Of a stretch of 64,000 nucleotides of DNA, positions 40,074 to 47,557 are shown in pieces. The position numbers were made by a program, and so were the translations under genes. Below the pieces are notes generated by a model that saw nothing but the letters and a program-made list of their open reading frames with translations, searched no databases and was not told the DNA's origin. How positions within the stretch are numbered: the first letter of the stretch is position 1; each line of letters starts with the position of its first letter. The DNA comes from Corynebacterium terpenotabidum Y-11 (GTDB lineage: Bacteria > Actinomycetota > Actinomycetes > Mycobacteriales > Mycobacteriaceae): the NCBI RefSeq assembly GCF_000418365.1, contig NC_021663.1, positions 1,612,001 through 1,676,000 of the forward strand. Direction: 5' to 3'.

Positions 40074-41492
40074 TCAGAGGTCCGCCGGGCTGGCGAGGTG
40101 GCCGAGCACGGCGGTCGCGGCGGCGACGGGCGGGGAGACCAGGTGGGTGCGTCCGCCCTTGCCCTGGCGTCCCTCGAAATTGCGGTTGGAGGTGGACGCC
40201 GACCGTTCGCCCGGCGCCAACTGGTCGGGGTTCATGCCCAGGCACATGGAGCAGCCGGCGGTGCGCCACTCGGCACCGGCGTCGAGGAAGATCCGGTCCA
40301 GGCCCTCCTCTTCTGCCTGGAGTTTCACCCGGGTGGAGGAGGGGACGACGATCATGTGGACCTTGTCGTTGACCGTGTGGCCCTTGATGACCTCGGCGGC
40401 GGCGCGCAGGTCCTCGATCCGGCTGTTGGTGCAGGAGCCGAGGAAGACGGTGTCGATGGCGATATCACGCAGCGGGGTGCCTTCGGTGAGGTCCATGTAC
40501 TTCAGGGCGGCCTCGGCAGCGACGCGTTCGGTTTCGTCGGTGATGTCCTCGAGGAAGGGGACCCGGCCGGACAGCGGCAGGCCCTGGCCCGGGTTGGTGC
40601 CCCAGGTGACGAAGGGGGTCAGTGCCGCTCCGTCGATCTCGACGACGGTGTCGAACTGCGCGCCCTCGTCGGTGGCGAGCGAGCGCCAGTAGGCGACGGC
40701 GTCGTCCCAGTCCTGGCCGGTCGGAGCGAAGCGGCGGCCCCGGAGGTAGTCGAAGGTCGTGTCGTCGGGGGCGATCATGCCGGCCCGAGCCCCGGCCTCG
40801 ATGCTCATGTTGCAGATCGTCAGTCGGCCTTCCATCGACAGATTCCGGATGGCTTCACCGCGGTATTCGATGATGTGGCCCTGGGCGCCACCGGTACCGA
40901 TCTCGGCGATGATGGCGAGGATGAGGTCTTTGGCCGTGACGCCGGGCTGGAGCTGTCCACTGACCTCGATGGCCATCGTCTTGAACGGGCGCAGCCGGAG
41001 CGTCTGGGTGGCCAGGACGTGTTCGACCTCGCTGGTGCCGATGCCCATACCGATGGAGCCGAAGGCTCCGTGGGTGGAGGTGTGCGAGTCACCGCAGACG
41101 ATGGTCATGCCGGGCTGGCTCGCGCCAAGTTGCGGGCCGACGGTGTGGACGATGCCTTGGTCGGCGTCCCCCATGGGGTGCAGTTCCACCCCGAATTCCG
41201 CACAGTTGTCCCGCAGGGTGGAGACCTGCAGGCGGGAGACCGTGTCGTGGATCTCCAGGAGATTGCCGGTGTGGACGCCGAGGGTCGGGACGTTGTGGTC
41301 CTCGGTGCCGAGAGTGAGGTCGGGGCGGCGCAGCGGTCGCCCGGCCTGGCGGAGGCCGTCGAAGGCCTGGGGGCTGGTGACCTCGTGGATCAGGTGGAGG
41401 TCGATGTAGATCAGGTCCGGCTCGCCGTCGTCCCCTTTCTTCACGACGTGGTCGTCCCAGACTTTCTGTGCCAGGGTGCGCGGAGTGCTCAC
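40074..41492 (-). CDS. leuC: 3-isopropylmalate dehydratase large subunit
   Basis: Iron-sulfur catalytic subunit that isomerises 2- to 3-isopropylmalate. 472 residues: [46 protein letters not shown], and the 4Fe-4S ligands FLGSCTNSR and GCSMCLGMN. The start is GTG 41492 with GAGAAGAG upstream; the much longer open frame beyond it is the antisense of ltbR. Operon leuCD, divergent to the IclR regulator. Confidence 0.97.
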   Translation of the reverse strand: MSTPRTLAQKVWDDHVVKKGDDGEPDLIYIDLHLIHEVTSPQAFDGLRQAGRPLRRPDLTLGTEDHNVPTLGVHTGNLLEIHDTVSRLQVSTLRDNCAEFGVELHPMGDADQGIVHTVGPQLGASQPGMTIVCGDSHTSTHGAFGSIGMGIGTSEVEHVLATQTLRLRPFKTMAIEVSGQLQPGVTAKDLILAIIAEIGTGGAQGHIIEYRGEAIRNLSMEGRLTICNMSIEAGARAGMIAPDDTTFDYLRGRRFAPTGQDWDDAVAYWRSLATDEGAQFDTVVEIDGAALTPFVTWGTNPGQGLPLSGRVPFLEDITDETERVAAEAALKYMDLTEGTPLRDIAIDTVFLGSCTNSRIEDLRAAAEVIKGHTVNDKVHMIVVPSSTRVKLQAEEEGLDRIFLDAGAEWRTAGCSMCLGMNPDQLAPGERSASTSNRNFEGRQGKGGRTHLVSPPVAAATAVLGHLASPADL

Positions 41493-41593
41493 GGTCTGTC
41501 TCTTCTCATTGACGGTGCTGCTGTTCAGCTTCCCACGGGGAACGTCAGGACCGGGCATTGTCCGGGTGGTCATCCCGGGGCCGATCCTGGCAG

Positions 41594-41608
41594 TTCCACT
41601 GGATGGAA
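41594..41608. promoter_or_regulatory. Palindrome between leuC and ltbR, candidate LtbR operator
   Basis: TTCCA CTGGA TGGAA: perfect 5-bp arms around 5 nt, just upstream of the ltbR -10 element. Its position in the divergent leuC/ltbR region suits autoregulation and leuCD repression. I did not compare it with a published LtbR motif. Confidence 0.45.
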
Positions 41609-41610
41609 TG

Positions 41611-41616
41611 TAGAGT
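41611..41616 (+). promoter_or_regulatory. -10 element of a leaderless ltbR promoter
   Basis: TAGAGT followed by 8 nt and ATG 41625. Confidence 0.55.
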
Positions 41617-41624
41617 ATCAGATT

Positions 41625-42350
41625 ATGGGAAATTCCTCCGACCTCCCGGTGCCGGTCACCAGTGGCATCCAGGTGCTCGATCGCGCACTGCTTATCCTCG
41701 GCATCGTCGCCCGCCGGCCGCACAGTCTCTCCGAACTGTGCGAAACCACCGGGCTGCCCCGTGCCACCGCGCACCGCATTGCCGTGGCGCTGGAGAAGCA
41801 CCGTATGGTCACCCGTCTCGACGACGGACAGTGGACCGCCGGCCCGGCGCTGGCGGAGCTCGCTCCGAAGTCCTCCGCCCGCCTCGACGAGGCCGCCGAG
41901 TTCGTGCTGCCGTCCCTGGTCCAGAGCACCGGAGAATCCTGCCAGCTCTACAAGCTGTCCGGCGCGGAACGGATCTGCGTGGCGACCGCCGAGCCGTCGC
42001 TCGGCCTGCGCGACACGGTCCCGGTCGGCGCCCGGATGACGCTGTCCGCCGGGTCGGCGGCGAAGGTGCTTGTCGCCTTCTCGCCGAAGAGCTTCCAGGA
42101 AGAGGTCCTGCAGCACGCGGCCTACACCGCCGATGATCTGGAGCGGGTCCGGGTCGCCCAGACCGCCGAATCGATCGGCGAACGGGAGCCGGTCCTGGCG
42201 AGCGCCTCGGTCCCGGTGCGGGACGCCACGGGAGTGATCGCCGCACTGTCCATCTCCGGCCCGATCGACCGGATGGGCCCCTCCCCCGCCGCCCGGCACC
42301 GCGAGGCCCTGCACGCTGCCGCCCGTGATCTGGAGGAGCACCTGCGGTAG
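41625..42350 (+). CDS. ltbR: IclR-family regulator of leucine biosynthesis (LtbR type)
   Basis: Transcriptional repressor, orthologous by position and sequence to C. glutamicum LtbR, which controls leuB, leuCD and trp genes (established knowledge for that species). 241 residues: winged helix at about 8-70 ([20 protein letters not shown] ... [20 protein letters not shown]) and an IclR effector domain from about 85 ([20 protein letters not shown] ... [20 protein letters not shown]). ATG 41625 begins the family-like sequence; the open frame extends upstream only as antisense of leuC. It is divergent to leuC. Confidence 0.93.
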   Translation: MGNSSDLPVPVTSGIQVLDRALLILGIVARRPHSLSELCETTGLPRATAHRIAVALEKHRMVTRLDDGQWTAGPALAELAPKSSARLDEAAEFVLPSLVQSTGESCQLYKLSGAERICVATAEPSLGLRDTVPVGARMTLSAGSAAKVLVAFSPKSFQEEVLQHAAYTADDLERVRVAQTAESIGEREPVLASASVPVRDATGVIAALSISGPIDRMGPSPAARHREALHAAARDLEEHLR

Positions 42351-42368
42351 GGACACCGCGTGCCGGTC

Positions 42369-42445
42369 AGTGCCGCGCCAGTGCCGCGCCAGTGCCGCGC
42401 CAGTGCCGCGCTAGTGCCGCGCCAGTGCCGCGCCAGTGCCGCGCC
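42369..42445. repeat. 11-bp tandem repeat, seven copies
   Basis: AGTGCCGCGCC is repeated seven times without spacers (42369-42445); the fourth copy ends in T instead of C. It begins 19 bp after the ltbR stop. The unit is too short and has no spacers, so it is not a CRISPR. Confidence 0.95.
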
Positions 42446-42461
42446 AGGCCTCGGCGCCCTC

Positions 42462-42529
42462 GGGGCCGTTTCCGAGCATGGATGCGTCGAGTTGGTGAAC
42501 TCGCCGCATCCATGCTCGGAAAGGGCCCC
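42462..42529. repeat. 68-bp near-perfect palindrome downstream of ltbR
   Basis: An 18-bp perfect arm (42469-42486, TTTCCGAGCATGGATGCG) pairs with 42505-42522. Inside it GAGTT pairs with AACTC around GGTG; outside it, past one mismatch, GGGGCC (42462-42467) pairs with GGCCCC (42524-42529). It may end the ltbR transcript or be a REP-like element. It has no T-tract. Confidence 0.9.
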
Positions 42530-42583
42530 TGCCCCACATCCCTCTCCCGCCCTGGCCATCCCCCGGAACCCCGGACACGACAA

Positions 42584-42613
42584 AAGTCCCGCACCATCTC
42601 TGGTGCGGGACTT
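42584..42613 (-). terminator. Terminator of the single tRNA-Glu gene
   Basis: A 13-bp perfect stem (AAGTCCCGCACCA / TGGTGCGGGACTT) with a 4-nt loop lies 10 nt downstream of the tRNA; on the minus strand it is followed by TTGT. Confidence 0.85.
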
Positions 42614-42622
42614 CTGTGGTGG

Positions 42623-42695
42623 TACCCCGTACGGGATTTGAACCCGTGTTACCGGCGTGAGAGGCCAGCGTCCTAGGCCGCTAGACGAACGGGGC
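42623..42695 (-). tRNA. tRNA-Glu (CTC)
   Basis: 73 nt, acceptor GCCCCGT pairing with ACGGGGT (a G-U first pair), anticodon loop CTCTCAC giving CTC, T-arm GGTTCAAATCC. CCA is encoded at 42622..42620. Identical in its 73 nt to the copy at 43930. Confidence 0.95.
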
Positions 42696-42723
42696 AGGAC
42701 TCACATCAGCACGTGACCGCGCT

Positions 42724-42743
42724 GTGCAACGGGGAGAACTATA
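42724..42743 (-). promoter_or_regulatory. tRNA promoter module (tRNA-Glu unit)
   Basis: The minus strand reads TATAGTTCTCCCCGTTGCAC: a strong -10 (TATAGT) plus a GC-rich discriminator. It matches 44352-44371 at 19 of 20 positions. Confidence 0.6.
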
Positions 42744-42807
42744 TAGGAGCGACGGAGATTTCACCTAATCGCCCCGGGATACCGACAATGACCAGGCCGG
42801 ACGCGGG

Positions 42808-42813
42808 TAACCT
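42808..42813 (+). promoter_or_regulatory. -10 element of a leaderless AlkZ-like gene promoter
   Basis: TAACCT followed by 7 nt and ATG 42821. Confidence 0.55.
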
Positions 42814-42820
42814 CGGCGCC

Positions 42821-43819
42821 ATGACCGTACTACCGCTGCCGACCACCGCCGACCTCCGGGCCCGACGGCTCATCGCCCAGCTGTTGGCACCGTCCGCCGC
42901 CCATCCCCGGCCGAACGACCTCAACGGCGTGGCGTCCTATCTCACCGCAATCCAGGCGCAGAACGCCGCCGCCGGTCGAGACGGGCTGGCCCTGCGACTC
43001 GGCATCGCCCCCGGCGCCGTCACCCCGGCCGATCTCGCCGAAGCACAGGTCGTGCGCAGCTGGTCCCAGCGCGGCACCCATCACCTGCTGGCAGCACGCG
43101 ACGTCCGCTGGATCACCCTGCTGTGCTCCCCCAGGGTGCAGCGCGCCTCTCAGAAGCGACGCGGCCGACTGGGCCTCACCGACACCGACGTCGACCGGTG
43201 CCGCGACGCCCTGCTCGCCGCGGCCGGAACACCGGTGACCCGCACCGGAGCCTACGCACTGTTCCGCAGCATCGGCGTCGACCCGGACGATGGACGCGGC
43301 CCGCACATGCTCCGCCACTTCGGCGGGGAAGGAGATCTCATCCAGGGCACACCAATCGGAGGTGAGGAGACGTTCCTCCTCCACGATGTCGCCGTCGCCG
43401 ATCCGGTCGACCTCACCGGGCCAGACGCCCTGCGCGAGATCGCCGTCCGGTACTTCCGGTCCCGCGGCCCCGCCACCGTGCACGATCTCGCCTGGTGGAC
43501 CGGACTCACCATGACGGACGCGAAACAGGCGACGGCGCTGGCAACCGCCACCGGCACCGTGGTCCCGGCGGAGAGCACCGACGGTCGCACCCTGTACCTC
43601 GCCGACTGGCAAGTGGACGTCACCGACGAAGAACTGGCGGACGCCGTCTCCCCGGACCGGCCTCCCCTGTGCCTGCCGGCCTTCGACGAGTACCTCATGG
43701 CGTACACCGACCGCTCCGATGTGATGACCCCGGAGGTCGCCAAGGAGGTCGGTCCGACGAGGAACGGTCTGGCCTTCCCCTGCTCCGTCCACGCCGGCAC
43801 CGTCACCGGTCGGCGGTGA
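42821..43819 (+). CDS. Winged-helix (HTH_42/AlkZ-like) DNA-binding protein, possibly C-terminally truncated
   Basis: 332-residue member of the winged-helix HTH_42 superfamily that includes the DNA glycosylases AlkZ and YcaQ. Seen: LTAIQAQNAAAGRDGLALRL with the QxQ motif used by AlkZ for catalysis, SWSQRGTHHLLAARDVRWIT, LREIAVRYFRSRGPATVHDL with the winged helix, and LCLPAFDEYLMAYTDRSDVM. The family normally continues past residue 350 with a 'dGrvvGtWr' strand; here the frame stops at GTVTGRR, so the C-terminus seems cut short. It is transcribed opposite to the tRNAs and lies between two identical tRNA-Glu copies. It may repair alkylated or crosslinked bases (inference). Confidence 0.82.
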   Translation: MTVLPLPTTADLRARRLIAQLLAPSAAHPRPNDLNGVASYLTAIQAQNAAAGRDGLALRLGIAPGAVTPADLAEAQVVRSWSQRGTHHLLAARDVRWITLLCSPRVQRASQKRRGRLGLTDTDVDRCRDALLAAAGTPVTRTGAYALFRSIGVDPDDGRGPHMLRHFGGEGDLIQGTPIGGEETFLLHDVAVADPVDLTGPDALREIAVRYFRSRGPATVHDLAWWTGLTMTDAKQATALATATGTVVPAESTDGRTLYLADWQVDVTDEELADAVSPDRPPLCLPAFDEYLMAYTDRSDVMTPEVAKEVGPTRNGLAFPCSVHAGTVTGRR

Positions 43820-43882
43820 GGATTCTCGCCTACTTCTCCGCGCGGACCAGCAGATCCCCCGTGGGACAGACGCGTCGGACAG

Positions 43883-43924
43883 CGGACAGTCCCGCTCTGC
43901 AGTAGTGCAGAGCGGGACTGTCCG
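43883..43924 (-). terminator. Terminator of the tRNA-Gln/Glu cluster
   Basis: A 19-bp perfect stem (43883-43901 with 43906-43924) around loop GTAG, 5 nt from the 3' end of tRNA-Glu. It is the longest perfect hairpin I saw in the window. It also faces the 3' end of the AlkZ-like gene, so it may act in both directions. Confidence 0.85.
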
Positions 43925-43929
43925 GTACG

Positions 43930-44002
43930 TACCCCGTACGGGATTTGAACCCGTGTTACCGGCGTGAGAGGCCAGCGTCCTAGGCCGCTAGACGAACGGG
44001 GC
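43930..44002 (-). tRNA. tRNA-Glu (CTC)
   Basis: 73 nt, identical to the gene at 42623-42695, but CCA is not encoded. Anticodon CTC. Confidence 0.95.
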
Positions 44003-44029
44003 GTTGAAATATCTCAGCGGATATCTCCG

Positions 44030-44101
44030 CTGGCCTACCAGGACTCGAACCTAGAACGACGGTACCAGAAACCGCTGTGTTGCCAATTACACCATAGGCC
44101 A
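44030..44101 (-). tRNA. tRNA-Gln (CTG)
   Basis: 72 nt, acceptor TGGCCTA pairing with TAGGCCA, anticodon loop TTCTGGT giving CTG. CCA not encoded. Same sequence as the copy at 44233. Confidence 0.94.
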
Positions 44102-44133
44102 AAAATAAAGCACGTCCGTGAGAACGTGCATTG

Positions 44134-44206
44134 TACTCCGTACGGGATTTGAACCCGTGTTACCGGCGTGAGAGGCCAGCGTCCTAGGCCGCTAGACGAA
44201 CGGAGC
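44134..44206 (-). tRNA. tRNA-Glu (CTC), variant acceptor stem
   Basis: 73 nt, as the other two tRNA-Glu genes, except that position 3 is T and its partner position 70 is A (GCTCCGT / ACGGAGT), a compensatory change from C-G. CCA not encoded. Confidence 0.95.
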
Positions 44207-44232
44207 ATGAAATACTGCGGAGAGTATTTCCG

Positions 44233-44304
44233 CTGGCCTACCAGGACTCGAACCTAGAACGACGGTACCAGAAACCGCTGTGTTGCCAATTACACCATAG
44301 GCCA
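44233..44304 (-). tRNA. tRNA-Gln (CTG)
   Basis: 72 nt, same as 44030-44101. It is the first gene of the four-tRNA transcript Gln-Glu-Gln-Glu on the minus strand. Confidence 0.94.
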
Positions 44305-44351
44305 ATCATTACCACGGCTTATCGGACCCCGCCAAGCGGTGCCCCCGGGCC

Positions 44352-44371
44352 GTGCAACGGGGACAACTATA
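44352..44371 (-). promoter_or_regulatory. tRNA promoter module (four-tRNA unit)
   Basis: The minus strand reads TATAGTTGTCCCCGTTGCAC, with TTGCGT (44395..44390) as a possible -35 at 18-nt spacing. It lies 48 nt before the first tRNA-Gln. Confidence 0.65.
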
Positions 44372-44424
44372 GGCCCGCGCCCCGACGGGACGCAAACCTG
44401 CAGGTAGCTACTCTGCCGTGGTTG

Positions 44425-45918
44425 TCACGCCACCGGGGCCTCGTACGGGGTGAGCGCTCTGGCGGCCTGGAGCCGGGCCAGGGTCGAGGCCCGTCCCAGC
44501 AGTTCCATGGACTCGAACAGCGGCGGGGAGACCTGCTCACCGGTCACGGCGACACGCAGCGCACCGTAGGCCTTCCGCGGCTTGAGTTCCATGGTCTCGA
44601 TGAGCCGGGTGGAGATCTTCGCCTCGATAGTGGCGGTCACCCACTCCCCCTCATCGAGCGCCTCGAGTTCCTCGATCGTCGCGTCGAGCACCTCGACGGC
44701 GTCCTCCCGGAGGTTCTTCTTCGCCGCCTTCGGGTTGAGCACCAGGTCGGCGTCCTCAGTGACGAGGAAACGGAGCAGCTCATCGGCGTCCCCGAGCATC
44801 TTGATCCGGGTCTGCACCAGATCCGCGGCGAAGGTGAACTTGTCGGCCGGGTAGGACGCCGGGAAGCCCTTGTACTCCTCCAGGTAGGTCCGCAGTCGGG
44901 TCGCGAAGTCCGCCGGGTCCAGCAGGCGGATGTGGTCGGCGTTGATCGCCTCCAGTTTCTTCTGGTCGAAGCGGGCCGGGTTCGGCTTCACGTCGGCCAC
45001 GTCGAAGTTCGCGACGAGTTCATCGGCGGAGAAGATGTCCTGGTCCGCGGACAGCGACCAGCCCAGCAGGGACAGGTAGTTGATCATGCCTTCGGGGATG
45101 ACGCCGGCCCGTCGGTGGTTGAACAGGTCGGACTCCGGGTCACGCTTCGACAGCTTCTTGTTGCCCTCACCCATGACGAACGGCAGATGCCCGAACTCCG
45201 GGGTGAACTCGGCGACGCCGATGCGGATCAGGGCTTCGTACAGGGCGAGCTGACGCGGGGTGGACGGCAGCAGGTCCTCACCGCGCAGCACATGGGTGAT
45301 CTTCATCAGGGCGTCGTCCACCGGGTTGACCAGGGTGTACAGCGGGGCACCGTTGGAGCGGGCGACGACGTAGTCCGGGACGTTCGCGGCCTCGACGCTG
45401 ACCTCACCGCGGACCAGGTCGTGCCAGGTCCAGGTGCGCTCGGGCATCCGCAGCCGCCACACCGGCTTGCGGCCCTCAGCCTCGTAGGCGGCGATCTGCT
45501 CGTCGGTGAGGTCACGGTCGAAATTGTCGTAACCGAGCTTCGGATCGCGGCCGGCCGCCTTGTGCCGCTCCTCGACTTCTTCGGCGGTCGAGTAGGCGGG
45601 GTAGACCTCCCCGGCGTCCTTCAGCTTCTGCAGGACCTCGGCGTAGATGTCCATGCGCTGCGACTGACGGTAGGGACCGTAGGGGCCGCCCACCGGGTCC
45701 ACGCCCTCGTCCCAGGTCAGTCCGAGCCAGCTCAGCGAGTCGACGATGGCCTGGTAGGACTCTTCGGAGTCGCGGGCGGCGTCGGTGTCTTCGATGCGGA
45801 AGACCAGCGTGCCGCCGGCATGGCGGGCGTAGGCCCAGTTGAACAGTGCGGTGCGCACCATGCCGACGTGCGGGGTGCCGGTCGGCGACGGACAGAATCG
45901 GACGCGAATGTCACTCAT
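44425..45918 (-). CDS. gltX: Glutamyl-tRNA synthetase
   Basis: Class I synthetase charging tRNA-Glu, and probably tRNA-Gln before GatCAB amidation (family knowledge for actinobacteria). 497 residues: [20 protein letters not shown] contains the HIGH-type motif as [24 protein letters not shown]; the KMSKS-type motif appears as [13 protein letters not shown] 45918 has AGGGG upstream. The adjacent downstream tRNA-Glu/tRNA-Gln cluster is its substrate set. Confidence 0.97.
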   Translation of the reverse strand: MSDIRVRFCPSPTGTPHVGMVRTALFNWAYARHAGGTLVFRIEDTDAARDSEESYQAIVDSLSWLGLTWDEGVDPVGGPYGPYRQSQRMDIYAEVLQKLKDAGEVYPAYSTAEEVEERHKAAGRDPKLGYDNFDRDLTDEQIAAYEAEGRKPVWRLRMPERTWTWHDLVRGEVSVEAANVPDYVVARSNGAPLYTLVNPVDDALMKITHVLRGEDLLPSTPRQLALYEALIRIGVAEFTPEFGHLPFVMGEGNKKLSKRDPESDLFNHRRAGVIPEGMINYLSLLGWSLSADQDIFSADELVANFDVADVKPNPARFDQKKLEAINADHIRLLDPADFATRLRTYLEEYKGFPASYPADKFTFAADLVQTRIKMLGDADELLRFLVTEDADLVLNPKAAKKNLREDAVEVLDATIEELEALDEGEWVTATIEAKISTRLIETMELKPRKAYGALRVAVTGEQVSPPLFESMELLGRASTLARLQAARALTPYEAPVA

Positions 45919-45929
45919 GGTCCCCTATT

Positions 45930-46715
45930 TCACCACACCCACTCTCCGACGATGTCGCCGGAGTAGCCCGCTGTACGCAGCGCCGTCACCCACCGACGCA
46001 GCGGGAGCACGCCGGTCCCCGGTGCGCCACGGCCCGGGTCGTCCGCGATCTGGACGTGGGCGGGGAGAGTTCCTGGTGTGGAACCGGATACAGCGAGCCC
46101 GTCGAGCCAGGCGTCGGTCCGCTCCTCCCCCTCCGTCCCGCCGTCACCGGCGAGGTGCCAGAAATCCGCCAGCAGAGCGGTACCGGGGACAGTACCGGTG
46201 AGCGCAGTGGCGTCCGCGAGGGTCTGGACGGGGTAGTCGACGGCACCTTTCGACGGCTCGATGAGGACGGTGCCCAGGCCTCGTCCGGTGACCGAGGCCG
46301 CCACGGCGTCGATGCGGTCACGCTGCGCGTCGGTCAGAGCACGCCCGCCACGGCCGACGAGCAGGTTGAACTTGTCGGCACCGGTCTTCTCGGCGAGCCG
46401 CGCATGGGCGTCCAGGTGTCGCTGCGACAGTGCCGCCTCATGGAGGACGCCGCGCTCCCCGGCGGAGGTGTCCCCACCCCAGAAGTTCAGGCCGATGAGA
46501 GTCAGGCCGCGCCGGCGCAGCTCCTCGACGAGCTCGTCGACCTGGGAGTCGGACGGTTCCGGTGTGGTCCACGGCCACCACAGCTCGATGCGGTCGAGGC
46601 CGAGCCGCCGGGCCCGGTCGAGGTCGGGGTCGCCGAGTGGACGTCCGACGGAACAGTTGATCGCGGTGCAGCGGAGGTCGGGGGCCGGAGTTTCCCGGTG
46701 AGAGGTCATGGTCAC
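45930..46715 (-). CDS. TIM-barrel sugar-phosphate isomerase/epimerase-like protein
   Basis: A 261-residue xylose-isomerase-like TIM-barrel protein (hydroxypyruvate isomerase group). Seen: CTAINCSVGRPLGDPDLDRA, RLGLDRIELWWPW, LTLIGLNFWGGDTSAGERGV, NLLVGRGGRAL, TVLIEPSKGAVDYPVQTLAD with a metal-binding Glu, LLADFWHLAGDGGTEGE, and HVQIADDPGRGAPGTG. These strands carry the metal ligands expected of the family. GTG 46715 has GGGGG 9 nt upstream; ATG 46709 is the alternative. It is divergent to the SDR gene and lies directly downstream of gltX. Substrate unknown; glyoxylate or sugar metabolism is possible. Confidence 0.88.
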   Translation of the reverse strand: MTMTSHRETPAPDLRCTAINCSVGRPLGDPDLDRARRLGLDRIELWWPWTTPEPSDSQVDELVEELRRRGLTLIGLNFWGGDTSAGERGVLHEAALSQRHLDAHARLAEKTGADKFNLLVGRGGRALTDAQRDRIDAVAASVTGRGLGTVLIEPSKGAVDYPVQTLADATALTGTVPGTALLADFWHLAGDGGTEGEERTDAWLDGLAVSGSTPGTLPAHVQIADDPGRGAPGTGVLPLRRWVTALRTAGYSGDIVGEWVW

Positions 46716-46730
46716 AGTGTGACACCCCCG

Positions 46731-46736
46731 TAGGAT
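46731..46736 (+). promoter_or_regulatory. -10 element of a leaderless SDR gene promoter
   Basis: TAGGAT followed by 7 nt and ATG 46744. Confidence 0.55.
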
Positions 46737-46743
46737 CGACGTC

Positions 46744-47502
46744 ATGAACACCACCCGCACCTCCCCCGCCCCGCTGAGGGTCGCCGTCGTCACCGGGGCC
46801 GGCGGCGGCCTGGGCCGCGCCTTCTCCACGGCCCTGGCCCGCGACGGCTGGACCGTGGCCGCGCTGGGTCGGACCCTGTCGTCGCTCAGTGCCACCGTCA
46901 CCGACTGCCTGGCCGCCAGCGCCGACAATCGCACTCCCCAGCCGCACTCCGCCGTGGTGTGCGATGTCACCGACGCGTCCTCGGTCACCGAGGCCTTCCG
47001 CACGGTCACCGAGCGGTATGACCGACTCGACCTGCTGGTCAACAATGCCGGAATCCCGGGTCCCACCGGGCGTATCGACACCGTCCACCCGTCCGAGGTC
47101 GAGCAGACCTTCCGCACCAATTCCCTCGGCACGCTGCTGTGCACGCAGGCGGCGTTCACCTGGATGGCCGCCCACGGTGGCGGCCGGATCATCAACAACG
47201 GGTCGATCGCCGCCCACGCCCCACGGGCCGGGGCGGCGGCCTATGCAGCGTCGAAAGCGGCCGTGGCGTCCCTCACGATCTCCACGGCCCTGGACGGTCG
47301 CGAATACGGCATCTCCGCCACACAGCTGGACATCGGCAACGCCCGGACCGAGCTGTTGGAGACCTTCAGCTCCACCGAACCGATGTTCGATGCCGCTGAG
47401 GCCGCCCACCTGCTCGTCACGGTCGCCGCGCTGCCGGCCGGAGTGAGCGTGGACGCGGTGAGAGTCACTGCCGCCGGCATGCCCTACCTCGGTCGCGGGT
47501 GA
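46744..47502 (+). CDS. Short-chain dehydrogenase/reductase
   Basis: Classical SDR of 252 residues: VVTGAGGGLGRAFSTALARD (TGxxxGxG cofactor motif), LLVNNAGIPGPTGRID (NNAG), INNGSIAAHAPRAGAAAYAA followed by SKAA (catalytic Ser, Tyr and Lys in the YxxxK arrangement), and IGNARTELLETF. Substrate unknown. It is divergent to the TIM-barrel gene, with 28 bp between the starts. The isochorismate synthase gene follows in the same direction but has its own leaderless promoter, so they are likely separate units. The ancestral gene set does not include it, as I recall. Confidence 0.92.
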   Translation: MNTTRTSPAPLRVAVVTGAGGGLGRAFSTALARDGWTVAALGRTLSSLSATVTDCLAASADNRTPQPHSAVVCDVTDASSVTEAFRTVTERYDRLDLLVNNAGIPGPTGRIDTVHPSEVEQTFRTNSLGTLLCTQAAFTWMAAHGGGRIINNGSIAAHAPRAGAAAYAASKAAVASLTISTALDGREYGISATQLDIGNARTELLETFSSTEPMFDAAEAAHLLVTVAALPAGVSVDAVRVTAAGMPYLGRG

Positions 47503-47544
47503 GAGGAAGGCAGGTGTGATTTCAGACACCTGCCAGCTGCTGGG

Positions 47545-47550
47545 TACGGT
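47545..47550 (+). promoter_or_regulatory. -10 element of a leaderless isochorismate synthase promoter
   Basis: TACGGT followed by 7 nt and GTG 47558. Confidence 0.55.
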
Positions 47551-47557
47551 TGACCCT

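Noticed and set aside
39846..41624. Long open frame extending upstream of ltbR
   Set aside because: This part is antisense to leuD and leuC; the regulator begins at the ATG at 41625.
41493..42356. Long in-frame extension of leuC
   Set aside because: It is antisense to ltbR; the family sequence begins at GTG 41492.
42369..42445. Possible CRISPR array
   Set aside because: The 11-bp units abut each other with no spacers, and no cas gene is near.
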